A stretch of DNA of 64,000 nucleotides from Fidelibacterota bacterium. Its GTDB lineage: Bacteria > Fidelibacterota > UBA8477 > JABMPR01. Every line of letters begins with the position of its first letter. Within the stretch, counting starts at the first letter, position 1. The DNA is taken from positions 1 through 64,000 of the forward strand of contig JABIFX010000112.1 in the NCBI GenBank assembly GCA_018650445.1, read 5' to 3'. Below are positions 1-8,188 of this stretch, piece by piece. The notes under the pieces are model-generated. The model was not told the DNA's origin and made no database searches. It saw only the letters and a program-made list of their open reading frames with translations. The position numbers and the translations under genes are program-made.

Positions 1-2
1 AA

Positions 3-29
3 CAAAAAACGCTTCAGATGAGGAAGCGT
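3..29 (-). terminator. Candidate intrinsic terminator, minus strand
   Basis: Bases 9-15 pair perfectly with 23-29 (7 bp, 7-base loop). Read on the minus strand the hairpin is followed by a T run (complement of A4-A9). It lies about 150 bases beyond the end of the minus-strand lipoprotein gene and could end that transcript. The rest of 30-182 shows nothing I can name. Confidence 0.5.
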
Positions 30-182
30 ATTAACATGAAATCGCAGCACCATGAGGTGTTTGCTTAATATGTTGGAGGCCCGGAAAGTGTCTCTTATTT
101 TTTAAGCGATCTTGTCCGAATTACTTTGACGACTTACAGGTGATATGAATTTTTTGTATTTTCACAAATATCTTATCAATAA

Positions 183-1418
183 TTATCTAACCACAATAAT
201 ATCATAATCATATCCATCTTTGATAGGATAGTAAACATACCCGTTTGATCCAATTGCAGGTGTAAAAGCCATACGACCGTGCCCGTTACCATACTCTACT
301 TGCCAGTTAAGATTTCCGTCTGAATCAATCGAGGTCATCTTATATGGACCCTCACTATAGCCAAAATATATATTATCATCTTGGTCACATATTAAATCGG
401 TAGTAAGTCGATGTTCTCGAAACCATCTAAAATTACCTTCATTATCTAATGAAAATATTCCAGACGGACCATCGATCATGCTACCATTAAAATAAAAATT
501 TCCCTTAGTATCCATTGTTTGAGAATTACCTGAAAAAAACCTCTCCATATCTATCTCTTCAGCTGCCACAGCCCAACGAACACCCCCAGTAGGTAATAAA
601 CAGGTAATTGTTGAATTACCTTCACCCAAATAAAGACATCCCGAATTATCTAAAAGAAAGGTATAGGTTCCACCGATTTTTTTATAGCTCCAGATTTTTT
701 CACCATCTGTAGAAAGAGCATACAGTGAATCTGCCCCCATGACGTATATCACTTCACCATCAGGTGAAAACTGAAACTCTCCACTCATCCACCCAAGATC
801 TGTGATGCTCCACCTCATTTCTCCTGCAGGTGTATATGAATTGAAGGTTGTACGATCACTACTGTGAACATACATGTTCCCCGATCTGTCGATTTTTAAA
901 TGAAGTGGTTCATAACCCAAATAAATGGTTTGATTTGCTATGCCCGTTTGTAAATCCATGGAAACTATAGTTTTTTCCTTATACAAAGGGACCAAACCAA
1001 TATTGTTTGGTGTATGGAGAAGTGTGCTAACTGCTTCCATGAGTCTACCAATTTGTGTAAACCACATTGTTTCCCCATCCGGGTTCACATTGAATTGTGA
1101 ACCATACCCAGAATTTGTAAAAAGTCGAAACACATTATTGTCTGTATCGAGGGATAAAGATGCCTCAGATTGAAAACCTTCCACAAAGTATCCAAAGACA
1201 ACTTCACCTAGTTGACCCCCGGAGTACTGACTTCTGTTTGTTCCCTGGGGGTCATGGCGTAGCATTGGCCAGGGAGTATCTGCTATGGATGGCCATAGTA
1301 TCTGCTTTTGTGGATACAAATTTTCTACATCATCGGGGACAGGATCATCACAACCAAACAGCCCAAGCATGAGAATTGCGAGTCCGCATAAAATGATGAG
1401 TTGTTTTACTTTGATCAT
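183..1418 (-). CDS. Lipoprotein with PQQ-like beta-propeller repeats
   Basis: The product is 411 residues and probably sits in the periplasm or on the outer membrane; no function can be assigned. The start chosen is ATG at 1416-1418, because it begins a lipoprotein signal (K3, K5, hydrophobic core, LFGC with Cys23). An ATG 20 codons upstream would put this signal inside the protein. After Cys23 the chain is made of repeated short blocks of the form 'D-x-x-G-N-x-Y ... G-x-x-x-W' (for example around DNEGNFRW and DSDGNLNW), typical of PQQ/Kelch-like beta-propeller blades; I count about six or seven. No catalytic motif is visible. It stands alone, facing the same way as glnII, with a terminator between the two. 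Confidence 0.75.
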   Translation of the reverse strand: MIKVKQLIILCGLAILMLGLFGCDDPVPDDVENLYPQKQILWPSIADTPWPMLRHDPQGTNRSQYSGGQLGEVVFGYFVEGFQSEASLSLDTDNNVFRLFTNSGYGSQFNVNPDGETMWFTQIGRLMEAVSTLLHTPNNIGLVPLYKEKTIVSMDLQTGIANQTIYLGYEPLHLKIDRSGNMYVHSSDRTTFNSYTPAGEMRWSITDLGWMSGEFQFSPDGEVIYVMGADSLYALSTDGEKIWSYKKIGGTYTFLLDNSGCLYLGEGNSTITCLLPTGGVRWAVAAEEIDMERFFSGNSQTMDTKGNFYFNGSMIDGPSGIFSLDNEGNFRWFREHRLTTDLICDQDDNIYFGYSEGPYKMTSIDSDGNLNWQVEYGNGHGRMAFTPAIGSNGYVYYPIKDGYDYDIIVVR

Positions 1419-1505
1419 ATCGCCCCCACGAAGTTTTCTGGTTTTGCTCGAAGTTAGATCAGCGAACTGGTGAATCAAGCACTGAGCACATCACTTGCGG
1501 GGGAG

Positions 1506-1538
1506 AATAAAAAGCCACCCCTATAAACAAGGGTGGCT
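1506..1538 (-). terminator. Intrinsic terminator after glnII
   Basis: Bases 1513-1520 (AGCCACCC) pair with 1531-1538 (GGGTGGCT), with a 10-base loop. On the minus strand the stem is followed by TTTTTATT. It lies just past the glnII stop codon, so it is placed to end that transcript. Confidence 0.8.
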
Positions 1539-1569
1539 CTTTGGTAATCCTTATGAAGAAAAAAGGTCC

Positions 1570-2580
1570 TTAGGAACAGGCAGTCTCCAATAAAATGGCA
1601 CAAACTTCATACGGATCCATATTGGCTGAAGGACGACGATCCTCCAGGTAACCTTTACCATCTTTCACGGTTTGTAGGGGAATTCGAATAGAAGCACCAC
1701 GATCACTCACGCCATAACGGAATTCATGAATAGAACAAGTCTCATGCAAGCCAGTAAGTCGTTCCTCGTTATGGGCGCCATAAACAGCAATATGCTCCTC
1801 ATGTTTTTTAGCCAACTTTTTGCAGGCAGCTTCCACCACATCGTAACCACCAGCTTCACGCATGGCTTTGGTGCTGAAGTTAGTGTGAGCTCCAGCGCCA
1901 TTCCAATCCCCCTTTACGGGTTTAGGATGAATACTGGCATTAACGCCATATTCTTCCGCAATTCTATACAGTAACCAACGAGCCATCCATAATTGATCAC
2001 CACTTTCCAGAGGTCCCAGAGGTCCAATCTGAAATTCCCACTGACCTGGCATGACTTCGGCATTCACGCCGGAGATGCCGATACCAGCCCGTAAACAGGC
2101 TTCCATGTGATCTTCTACAATATCGCGACCAAAGACCTCATCAGCACCTACACCACAGTAGAAGGGCCCCTGAGGAGCTGGATATCCACCATCAGGCCAA
2201 CCCAGGGGGGCGCGACCCTGGAAAAAAGTGTATTCCTGTTCGATCCCGAACCAGGCTTCTTCAGCTTCGAATTTTTTGGCTACTTCAACGAGACGATCCC
2301 GTTTATTTGATTCGTGAGACTTGCCATCAGGGTAACAAACAGCATTCATTACCAGAATATTATCTCCACCTCGGATGGGGTCTAGATAGAATGATACAGG
2401 GTGTAAAGAGCGGTCGCTATCGTGCCCCTCAGCCTGATTGGTGCTGGAGCCATCAAAGCCCCATTCAGGAACTTGATCCAGCGAGGTTACGGGTCCATCT
2501 ATAATTTTTGTTTTTGAACGAAGCTTGGATGTGGGTTGGTGTCCATCAATCCAGATATATTCAGCTTTTATTTTTGCCAT
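1570..2580 (-). CDS. glnII: Glutamine synthetase, type II (GSII)
   Basis: This enzyme makes glutamine from glutamate, ammonia and ATP in the cytoplasm. At 336 residues it matches the short eukaryote-like GSII family rather than the ~470-residue GSI of most bacteria. Visible signatures are EWGFDGSST near residue 40, FGIEQEYT near 110 (metal ligands), NAEVMPGQWEFQIGPLG near 175 (ATP/metal site), GDWNGAGAHTNFST near 225, and SIRIPLQ followed by EDRRPSANMDPY near the C-terminus. There is no adenylylation segment, as expected for GSII. It is monocistronic, with a good terminator downstream and a 164-base AT-rich upstream region. An Lrp-family regulator lies immediately upstream on the same strand and may respond to nitrogen or amino-acid status (inference). 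GSII is unusual in bacteria outside a few groups, but the identification is secure. Confidence 0.95.
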   Translation of the reverse strand: MAKIKAEYIWIDGHQPTSKLRSKTKIIDGPVTSLDQVPEWGFDGSSTNQAEGHDSDRSLHPVSFYLDPIRGGDNILVMNAVCYPDGKSHESNKRDRLVEVAKKFEAEEAWFGIEQEYTFFQGRAPLGWPDGGYPAPQGPFYCGVGADEVFGRDIVEDHMEACLRAGIGISGVNAEVMPGQWEFQIGPLGPLESGDQLWMARWLLYRIAEEYGVNASIHPKPVKGDWNGAGAHTNFSTKAMREAGGYDVVEAACKKLAKKHEEHIAVYGAHNEERLTGLHETCSIHEFRYGVSDRGASIRIPLQTVKDGKGYLEDRRPSANMDPYEVCAILLETACS

Positions 2581-2744
2581 GGAGAGATCTCCTCAATCGA
2601 AATGTTAATTTTTATTCTCGCACTTATCATTACATACAATTAACAAGCGAAATAAACCAATGTCAATAAATATTTAAGTATTTATTGTTAATTATTTAAA
2701 TATGTAAGGATTTATATAATATTTAGTGAAATAGTTAGGTTGGT

Positions 2745-3215
2745 CTATCTATTGGCAGGCAGTAGAGCTTGTAAGTCGATTGATGTGGTTTCCTTGTAGG
2801 TGGACAAAACCAGATTGGATTGAGTTCTGTTCACTCCTGGCCAATTCTGAATTTCATAAAGCAGGTCTTCCAGCGCCTGTGAATTCCTGGCTCTGACCTT
2901 TAGAATATGAGAACCTCCACCGATGATGGAATGACACTCCAGAACGGCGCTCGATTCAGTCGCCTTTTCAACAAATTTATCATAGTGGTCTGAGTGCTCG
3001 CTGACAATGAATACAAAGGCAGTAAGATCTAAGCCCGCCTTCTTGTGATCCAGCACCGTTGAATAGCCTTTAATAAGGCCATTTTCAGTGAGTTTCTTCA
3101 TCCTTTCACCGACGGCTGGTACGGAGAGTTGCACGATCCTGGCAATTTCGCTGGCAGTGGCGCGTCCGTTTTCCTGAAGTAATTCCAATATCTGGATATC
3201 GCGATCATTTATCAT
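2745..3215 (-). CDS. Lrp/AsnC family transcriptional regulator
   Basis: A 156-residue DNA-binding protein of the feast/famine family. The start is ATG 3213-3215, preceded by AGGAGA at five-base spacing; a longer reading frame upstream is not needed. Residues 1-55 form the winged helix-turn-helix (opening INDRDIQILELLQENG, recognition region SVPAVGERMKKL). Residues about 65-150 form the RAM/AsnC ligand-binding domain, with the usual glycine turn GGGSHIL. Family members bind amino acids and form octamers or larger assemblies on DNA. It lies upstream of glnII on the same strand and divergent from the selenoprotein gene, so either could be a target. A perfect inverted repeat lies in the shared upstream region at 3328-3349. 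Confidence 0.92.
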   Translation of the reverse strand: MINDRDIQILELLQENGRATASEIARIVQLSVPAVGERMKKLTENGLIKGYSTVLDHKKAGLDLTAFVFIVSEHSDHYDKFVEKATESSAVLECHSIIGGGSHILKVRARNSQALEDLLYEIQNWPGVNRTQSNLVLSTYKETTSIDLQALLPANR

Positions 3216-3327
3216 CTTTATCTCCTGAAATATTTTAAGTGCGAGGCAATATATCCTAAAAATTTTATTGAAATAAGGGAATATACATGACAATCAACTA
3301 AAATTCTTTCATTTATACCTTTAGAAT

Positions 3328-3349
3328 AAGTGTCGTTACTGTGACACTT
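3328..3349. promoter_or_regulatory. Inverted repeat in a divergent promoter region
   Basis: AAGTGTC (3328-3334) and GACACTT (3343-3349) are perfect inverted arms around eight bases, between the Lrp gene and the selenoprotein gene. No T run follows, so it does not look like a terminator. A regulator binding site is possible. Lrp itself is the nearest candidate, but the repeat is not the classic Lrp consensus. Confidence 0.3.
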
Positions 3350-3422
3350 GTTCATGTATCGTAGTCTAAATTGGTTTAGAGAAATCATAAATATACGAGG
3401 CTTAAATATAAATGGAGATTTT

Positions 3423-4268
3423 ATGAATTATAGAAAAGGGGCCAGGCTTACAGCAATTGCTATGGTCCTCAACATATTCATGCTCGGTTCAGTGGCTTTT
3501 GGTCAATACAGTGTGGGGCAGACAATTACTCAAGCTACCAGGGACAAAGTTGTGAGTTTCTGTGCCAACGATGCTGGCAATGTTACACTGGGGAGCTTAT
3601 TGGTGCCAGAGCAGGGGGGTGCTACACGCGTCGTCTGGCTTAATTTTTTTGAGTCCTGGTGAGGCAGTTGCCGTGCGGAGGTTCCGCAACTGGAAACGAT
3701 TCACCAAGCTAGAGCCGATGAGGGTCTCTTGATTGTCGCCCTGGGCAATAATTTCAGCTCATTAAACTGTCAGGCCTGGGCTGACCTGGGCGCTACGTAT
3801 CCTGTCGCTGACGATCGTGGTTCAGGTATTTGGAGTGATTTTGGTACCGGGGCTATCCCTCGAAATGCCATTATTGATCTGAATGGCGTCGTACGATACA
3901 ACTCAATCGGATATAATGAATCAGCTGTCACTGATCTTCTGGATGAACTACTCATAGTCACCGGAGTCGATGAAGAACAAGAGATCCCCAAACAATACGG
4001 TTTGCTCTCAGTTTTTCCAAACCCATTTAATGCTGAAACCCAAATCCAATTTGAACTCCCTCATTCAGGGCAGGTAACACTTTCAATTTATGACAGTCAG
4101 GGTCGGGTCGTCCGACGATTGCTCAAATTGCATCTGTCCGCTGGCTCACATCAGGTAACCTGGAATACCCGGGACGATTCAGGTGTAGATCTGCCAAGTG
4201 GAGTGTACTTAGCCACTCTATCGCATGATGGTGGACGAGGTACAAGAAAACTCCTCCTGTTGAAATAA
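3423..4268 (+). CDS. Candidate selenoprotein: secreted TlpA/thioredoxin-fold protein with Sec80 and C-terminal sorting domain
   Basis: An in-frame UGA at 3660-3662 splits this gene; if read as selenocysteine the product is 281 residues. The start is ATG 3423 with GGAG five bases upstream. Residues 1-27 are a signal peptide. The thioredoxin fold follows: residues 70-90 read ..VVWLNFFESW-U-GSC-RAEVPQL, which is the TlpA/ResA active site W-C-x-x-C with the first Cys replaced by UGA (Sec80, resolving Cys83). The cis-proline stretch GAIPRNAIID is at 143-152. Residues about 197-281 (FPNPFN ... LPSGVYL ... KLLLLK) are a type IX-like sorting/FlgD-Ig domain, so the protein should be exported and surface-bound. 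The frame is intact on both sides of the UGA, and a SECIS-like hairpin follows it. A Cys-to-stop mutation is the main alternative. Sec at exactly the catalytic position, with good downstream coding, makes selenocysteine much more likely. Confidence 0.85.
3660..3693 (+). promoter_or_regulatory. Candidate bacterial SECIS element with its UGA codon
   Basis: UGA is at 3660-3662. Sixteen bases later is an apical loop AGGTT (3679-3683) closed by TGCGG/CCGCA (3674-3678 with 3684-3688). An alternative fold pairs CAGTTGC (3665-3671) with GCAACTG (3686-3692) plus GGA/TCC around a GGT loop. Both folds expose GGT in the loop. The E. coli fdhF SECIS has loop AGGUCU 17 bases after its UGA, so spacing and loop sequence agree well. 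The function would be to bind SelB and recode the UGA. Confidence 0.75.
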
Positions 4269-4297
4269 TGCATTCTCAATGGACTTGTCCATATACA

Positions 4298-4330
4298 AAG
4301 AAGCCCCTGAATTCAGGAGCTTCTTTTTTT
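4298..4330 (+). terminator. Intrinsic terminator after the selenoprotein gene
   Basis: AAGAAGC (4298-4304) pairs with GCTTCTT (4319-4325). After one mismatch, CCTG pairs with CAGG around AATT. A run of T to 4330 follows. It lies between convergent genes and may also work weakly for nagB on the minus strand. Confidence 0.85.
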
Positions 4331-4358
4331 AGGAGGTATGTGTACGTTAGGCGCGTGT

Positions 4359-5165
4359 CTATATTGCAAAAGAATCGAGATTCTCCTTCTCAATATCCTT
4401 GAAGTATCGATAGGTTCCATGTTTGAGTTCGTAAGTGGCATCCTCGTCACAAACGACCATGGATTTTGGATGAAGCTGTAGCGCAGAGGAAGTCCACATA
4501 TGATTGACACCTTCTTCAATCATCTTGTATAGTGCCCGGGATTTAGAGTGACCGTTGACAATTAATACGACCTCTCTGGAATCGGTAACCGTACCGACGC
4601 CAACAGTCAAAGCCAGCTTCGGAACGGACTCAATATCATTCCCAAAAAACCGGGAATTGGCAATGCGCGTATCATAAGTTAGTGTTTTTACACGTGTTCT
4701 AGAATGAAGGGAGGAACCGGGCTCATTAAAGGCGATATGTCCATCAGGACCAATTCCGCCCAGGAATAGACGGATGCCACCAACTGATTTAATCCTGGCT
4801 TCGAAGGCATCACATTCAGCAACCAGGTCCTCTGCATTTCCGTCTAGAATATTGATATTTTCTTCAGGAATACCGATGTGGTTGAAAAGATTTTGACGCA
4901 TAAATGAATGATAGCTTTCTGGATGTCCTTCACGAATTTTGACATATTCATCCATATTGAAAGTTATGACATTTTCAAATGAAACGTGGCCTTCTTGTAC
5001 CAGCTTAACAATTTCCTTGTAGGTCCCAACCGGTGAAGATCCAGTGGGGAGTCCCAGGACATACGGATTGTCTTTTGTGGGGGCAAAATCATTGATGCTT
5101 TTAGCAATATAGTGTGCCGTCCATTTACTTAATCTCTCATAGTTGGTTTGAATAATAAGTCTCAT
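4359..5165 (-). CDS. nagB: Glucosamine-6-phosphate deaminase
   Basis: Converts glucosamine 6-phosphate to fructose 6-phosphate and ammonia, the last step of amino-sugar catabolism. It has 268 residues (E. coli NagB has 266). The active-site residues fall at the E. coli numbers: phosphate loop [11 protein letters not shown] at 39-49, Asp72 in NMDEY, and Asp141/His143/Glu148 in [14 protein letters not shown]. It is the last gene of a minus-strand operon, 12 bases after the DUF4954 gene. No nagA (deacetylase) lies in the window. The GntR-type regulator two genes upstream is the likely controller, by analogy with NagR systems. Confidence 0.95.
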   Translation of the reverse strand: MRLIIQTNYERLSKWTAHYIAKSINDFAPTKDNPYVLGLPTGSSPVGTYKEIVKLVQEGHVSFENVITFNMDEYVKIREGHPESYHSFMRQNLFNHIGIPEENINILDGNAEDLVAECDAFEARIKSVGGIRLFLGGIGPDGHIAFNEPGSSLHSRTRVKTLTYDTRIANSRFFGNDIESVPKLALTVGVGTVTDSREVVLIVNGHSKSRALYKMIEEGVNHMWTSSALQLHPKSMVVCDEDATYELKHGTYRYFKDIEKENLDSFAI

Positions 5166-5177
5166 TTTATCTCCGTG

Positions 5178-7145
5178 TTAAATATTGTTTAAGATGGTGA
5201 GCCCCTGGTTATAATTGCTCTCAACATCTTGTCTCATTTCATCCAATTGCTTTTTAAATGAGTTCGATTCAAATTTTCCGCGAACCTCATCAAAATCATC
5301 GTCCTGATGCCCATCAATACCAAAACCAATTCTCACATTGCCTTCGAATTCTTTGGAGGCATCCATTTCAACCATGTTGAGTAGCTTGGTGGAGGACACT
5401 TTCCATTTTTCGAGAACAGTTATCAGATTTTCAGCGTTGAGGTTCTCAAATCCAAACACCTGAGGTATGGTATTTATGACCCATAACCACTCGTCAAGCG
5501 CATAACTTCCATGAATATTTTGTAATTCTTGCTGAAGTGTCTGTAAGTCTATGACTTCGCTAGCCTTTATCCGATCTAACAAGCTGTCGAGACGGGATTG
5601 TGAGCACAACAAGCCGGAGATGTCCACCCAGGGACCATCTTCCGCGTCGTCGGGTTGACCCACAAGTTCACCAATGTTCTTAACTGGACTGGCCGTGAGT
5701 CTGGCGATTAGAGCGTCACCCAGATATTTCTCAAGGGCCATACGATAGTAGCGACTACAGGTTTTCAGAAGTAGGCGCTTGATGAGAATCCCCTTGTGGC
5801 TCACATATTCCTGACCCTTTTCAGCTCCGGCATACAGATCTAACAAGATGGATTGTCCACGCATCATTTTTTGACCAGTATAGGGAGATAGAACCTCAAA
5901 GTTGAGTTGATCCAATTTATCAATGTTTTTGCGTCCATCACGAGTTGGCCATTTCAATCCATCACGCATAGTACCAACAGTAAAAAAGTTCATCCCCGGT
6001 ACCAGCGTGGATTGACCCCCGTCCTCGTTGACATAGGAGAAGGGGAAGTCTGAGCTGTCAAAGTTTGCATAATGCTTGCCCATAATGGCTGAAAAAGCGC
6101 CCACTCTGGAAGGCCACATCAGATAGGAAGATGATCCTGTTTTACCGCCACGTTCAATGATCCCCTGGTGCAAGGGTCCTAATTTGTACATGTGATTAGA
6201 CTGGTTGGTACCACTACCAGCATTGAAAAAGGAAAACATGCCAGCGATTAGCAGTGTTGAGCGATGATGCGTGACGGTGTAGGGACCCCCAAATATGGAG
6301 CAGACTTCACTATGGAAGCCTTCCGAGTTACAGAACATAACCGAGTTTTCGGCGGAGTACTGTTTGCCAATTTTTGAAGCCTCACCAATCAGGGTTGATA
6401 CAAGCAGGGCTCCATCTGATACATAGGCTCCCTTCTGAATGATGAAATCCTTGGCAATCACACCATCACCAACAAATGTGGAAGCATCTGGTGAAGATGC
6501 AATAGTACCTTCTTTCAGGTTTTGAATGCCCCTCAGAATGGCACCTTTTCCAATGTTTACGTTTACTATATTTTGACAGTGAAATAATTTCGCACCTTCA
6601 CCAATGGTGGCTCTATCAGAGCGTACACTCCGGGCATATTTATCTGCAATCTCATCCAAAGCCTTGATCAAGACGGTATCATGCTGATACATGGTGGATA
6701 AATAAGCGGTTTGAGCGCTGGTCATTTCAGTGATTTTCAGTTCACGACCCCCGCCCTCATTAAGAACTTCAATTGAATGACCATTTCCAAAACTGGTTTC
6801 ACCCTGGCAAACAATTGAACCTGCGTTTTCTATCAATACATTGTCTTCAATCACCAGGTTGGAAAGCCAGCCATTGATATTCGAAATATGGCAATTGTCC
6901 CCGATGTGGACATTATGAAGATTGGCATCAAATATTCCCGCATAGCGTCTTATACCGTCTTTGGGTATAAACTCTCCTTCAAGACGTCCGATGCGGACCT
7001 GGCCTCGGAAAATGGTTCCTGCGATACGCGTTGGGTCAAAGCCCCTGGTCACTTTTACCTTTGACCAACTTCGTGACCAACAGCCATTGCTTTTGAGAAT
7101 CTTGATCGCTTCCGGTGTCAAGGGTAAGTATTGTTCAGAATTCAT
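5178..7145 (-). CDS. DUF4954 family protein with left-handed beta-helix repeats
   Basis: A 655-residue protein that I recognise as the DUF4954 family, common in Bacteroidetes and relatives and without an established function. Residues about 40-110 and 190-270 carry hexapeptide-like repeats (for example GDNCHISNINGWL, VNIGKGAILRG, GDGVIAKDFIIQKGAYVSDGALLV) that form a left-handed beta-helix, as in sugar nucleotidyl- and acyltransferases. The remaining C-terminal part is helical and rich in charged residues. It is embedded between a GntR/UTRA regulator (11-base gap) and nagB (12-base gap). An acyl carrier protein lies upstream in the same operon. An acyl- or nucleotidyl-transfer role on an amino sugar is therefore plausible, but this is inference from context only. 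Confidence 0.8.
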   Translation of the reverse strand: MNSEQYLPLTPEAIKILKSNGCWSRSWSKVKVTRGFDPTRIAGTIFRGQVRIGRLEGEFIPKDGIRRYAGIFDANLHNVHIGDNCHISNINGWLSNLVIEDNVLIENAGSIVCQGETSFGNGHSIEVLNEGGGRELKITEMTSAQTAYLSTMYQHDTVLIKALDEIADKYARSVRSDRATIGEGAKLFHCQNIVNVNIGKGAILRGIQNLKEGTIASSPDASTFVGDGVIAKDFIIQKGAYVSDGALLVSTLIGEASKIGKQYSAENSVMFCNSEGFHSEVCSIFGGPYTVTHHRSTLLIAGMFSFFNAGSGTNQSNHMYKLGPLHQGIIERGGKTGSSSYLMWPSRVGAFSAIMGKHYANFDSSDFPFSYVNEDGGQSTLVPGMNFFTVGTMRDGLKWPTRDGRKNIDKLDQLNFEVLSPYTGQKMMRGQSILLDLYAGAEKGQEYVSHKGILIKRLLLKTCSRYYRMALEKYLGDALIARLTASPVKNIGELVGQPDDAEDGPWVDISGLLCSQSRLDSLLDRIKASEVIDLQTLQQELQNIHGSYALDEWLWVINTIPQVFGFENLNAENLITVLEKWKVSSTKLLNMVEMDASKEFEGNVRIGFGIDGHQDDDFDEVRGKFESNSFKKQLDEMRQDVESNYNQGLTILNNI

Positions 7146-7156
7146 ATTATGATTTC

Positions 7157-7924
7157 CTATTTAGTGATCACAACTTTCAATTCATATTTATCACCCCTGT
7201 AAATACCCTCGAGGTATTCCACGGGTTGATTATTCATTGAAAATGTTGTCCCATGCAGGTTTAAAACGGGGCTTCCCTTGGCTATTTCAAGAAGATTTGC
7301 GATTTCCTGATCAGCGAGGCCTGGCTGGATGACGTGGTCCGCACGAGAAAGCCTGATATGTAAATCTTTTTCAATGTAGTTATAAAGAGAAGCATCATCT
7401 GCCATACGTGGATTCAGAAGACCCTGACCGATGTCAAGAGGTAAGAAAGAGGTTTCAATGGCAAAGGGTGTTTCTTCTACATAACGCACCCTACAAATCC
7501 TGACCAGCGCTTCACCAGGCTCTTTCCCAAGACCTGTATATGCCATACCAAATGAGTCAAATGCTTCAACCATTTCAATATTGAGTACACGGGAATGATT
7601 TCGGTACCCCAGCTTGGCCATCTCAGAAGAAAATCCTTCCAGCTTGAGGAGCATTTGGGTATGTGAGGCTGCATTGACAAAGGTTCCTTCACCACGCTTG
7701 ATGGAAATATATCCTTCGCGAATGAGCTCTTGACTAGCCTGTCGTACGGTCATTCGGCTGATATTGTATTCAGTGGATAACTCATTCTCGCTGGGAATTT
7801 GGTCGCCAGGTTGAAGCTTTCCCGAATTGATGAGCTCTTTTAAAATATCCCTGACCTGTATATAAAGCGGGATGTAACTGCTCTTGTCCAGATGGGTGTT
7901 CTGTAGAAGCCTCTCGCTACTCAT
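7157..7924 (-). CDS. GntR/HutC family transcriptional regulator (UTRA domain)
   Basis: A 255-residue repressor-type protein. Residues about 15-85 form the GntR winged helix (signature PSENELSTEYNISRMTVRQA, then GYISIKRGEGTFV). Residues about 105-250 form a UTRA ligand-binding domain of chorismate-lyase fold. HutC-subfamily members next to nagB usually sense an amino-sugar phosphate, which would make this an NagR-like regulator of the operon (inference). It lies 6 bases downstream of the ACP gene and 11 bases upstream of the DUF4954 gene, so it probably regulates its own operon. Confidence 0.9.
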   Translation of the reverse strand: MSSERLLQNTHLDKSSYIPLYIQVRDILKELINSGKLQPGDQIPSENELSTEYNISRMTVRQASQELIREGYISIKRGEGTFVNAASHTQMLLKLEGFSSEMAKLGYRNHSRVLNIEMVEAFDSFGMAYTGLGKEPGEALVRICRVRYVEETPFAIETSFLPLDIGQGLLNPRMADDASLYNYIEKDLHIRLSRADHVIQPGLADQEIANLLEIAKGSPVLNLHGTTFSMNNQPVEYLEGIYRGDKYELKVVITK

Positions 7925-7930
7925 GAGGGA

Positions 7931-8170
7931 TCAACCTTCAGTGATAACTCTGTCAATAAAGCCTACAGCGTCACCAACTGTTTTTACACCCAGTGCGGCA
8001 TCTTCATCCATCTCGATATCGAACTCTTCTTCAAAGGCAGCAACTAGTTCTATAGATTGCATTGAGTCAGCACCAAGATCCTCTATAAATCTTGAAGATT
8101 CCTGTACACGTGAACTCTCAACCTTTAACAACTCTGCAGCTACATTTTTAATTCGATCTAGAGTTGACAT
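7931..8170 (-). CDS. Acyl carrier protein
   Basis: A small acidic protein of 79 residues with the helical ACP fold and the phosphopantetheine attachment motif DLGADSMQSIEL. The acceptor is Ser36; the usual DSL is DSM here. It is complete and of normal length. It lies apart from any fatty-acid synthesis genes, between ackA and the GntR regulator in an amino-sugar/acetate operon. It may therefore be a dedicated carrier that delivers an acyl group to a neighbour such as the DUF4954 protein, rather than the housekeeping AcpP. That specialised role is inference. Confidence 0.9.
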   Translation of the reverse strand: MSTLDRIKNVAAELLKVESSRVQESSRFIEDLGADSMQSIELVAAFEEEFDIEMDEDAALGVKTVGDAVGFIDRVITEG

Positions 8171-8188
8171 TTTTTGTCTCCTGCGTTA

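Noticed and set aside
3348-3662. A complete 104-residue protein ending at the UGA
   Set aside because: The frame continues with a clear thioredoxin and sorting domain after the UGA, and the stop lies at the catalytic Cys position. The 3348 start also lacks a ribosome-binding site; ATG 3423 has one.
3423-4268. Pseudogene with a nonsense mutation
   Set aside because: Possible but less likely: codon use and domain integrity downstream are good, and a SECIS-like hairpin follows. I kept it as the stated alternative.
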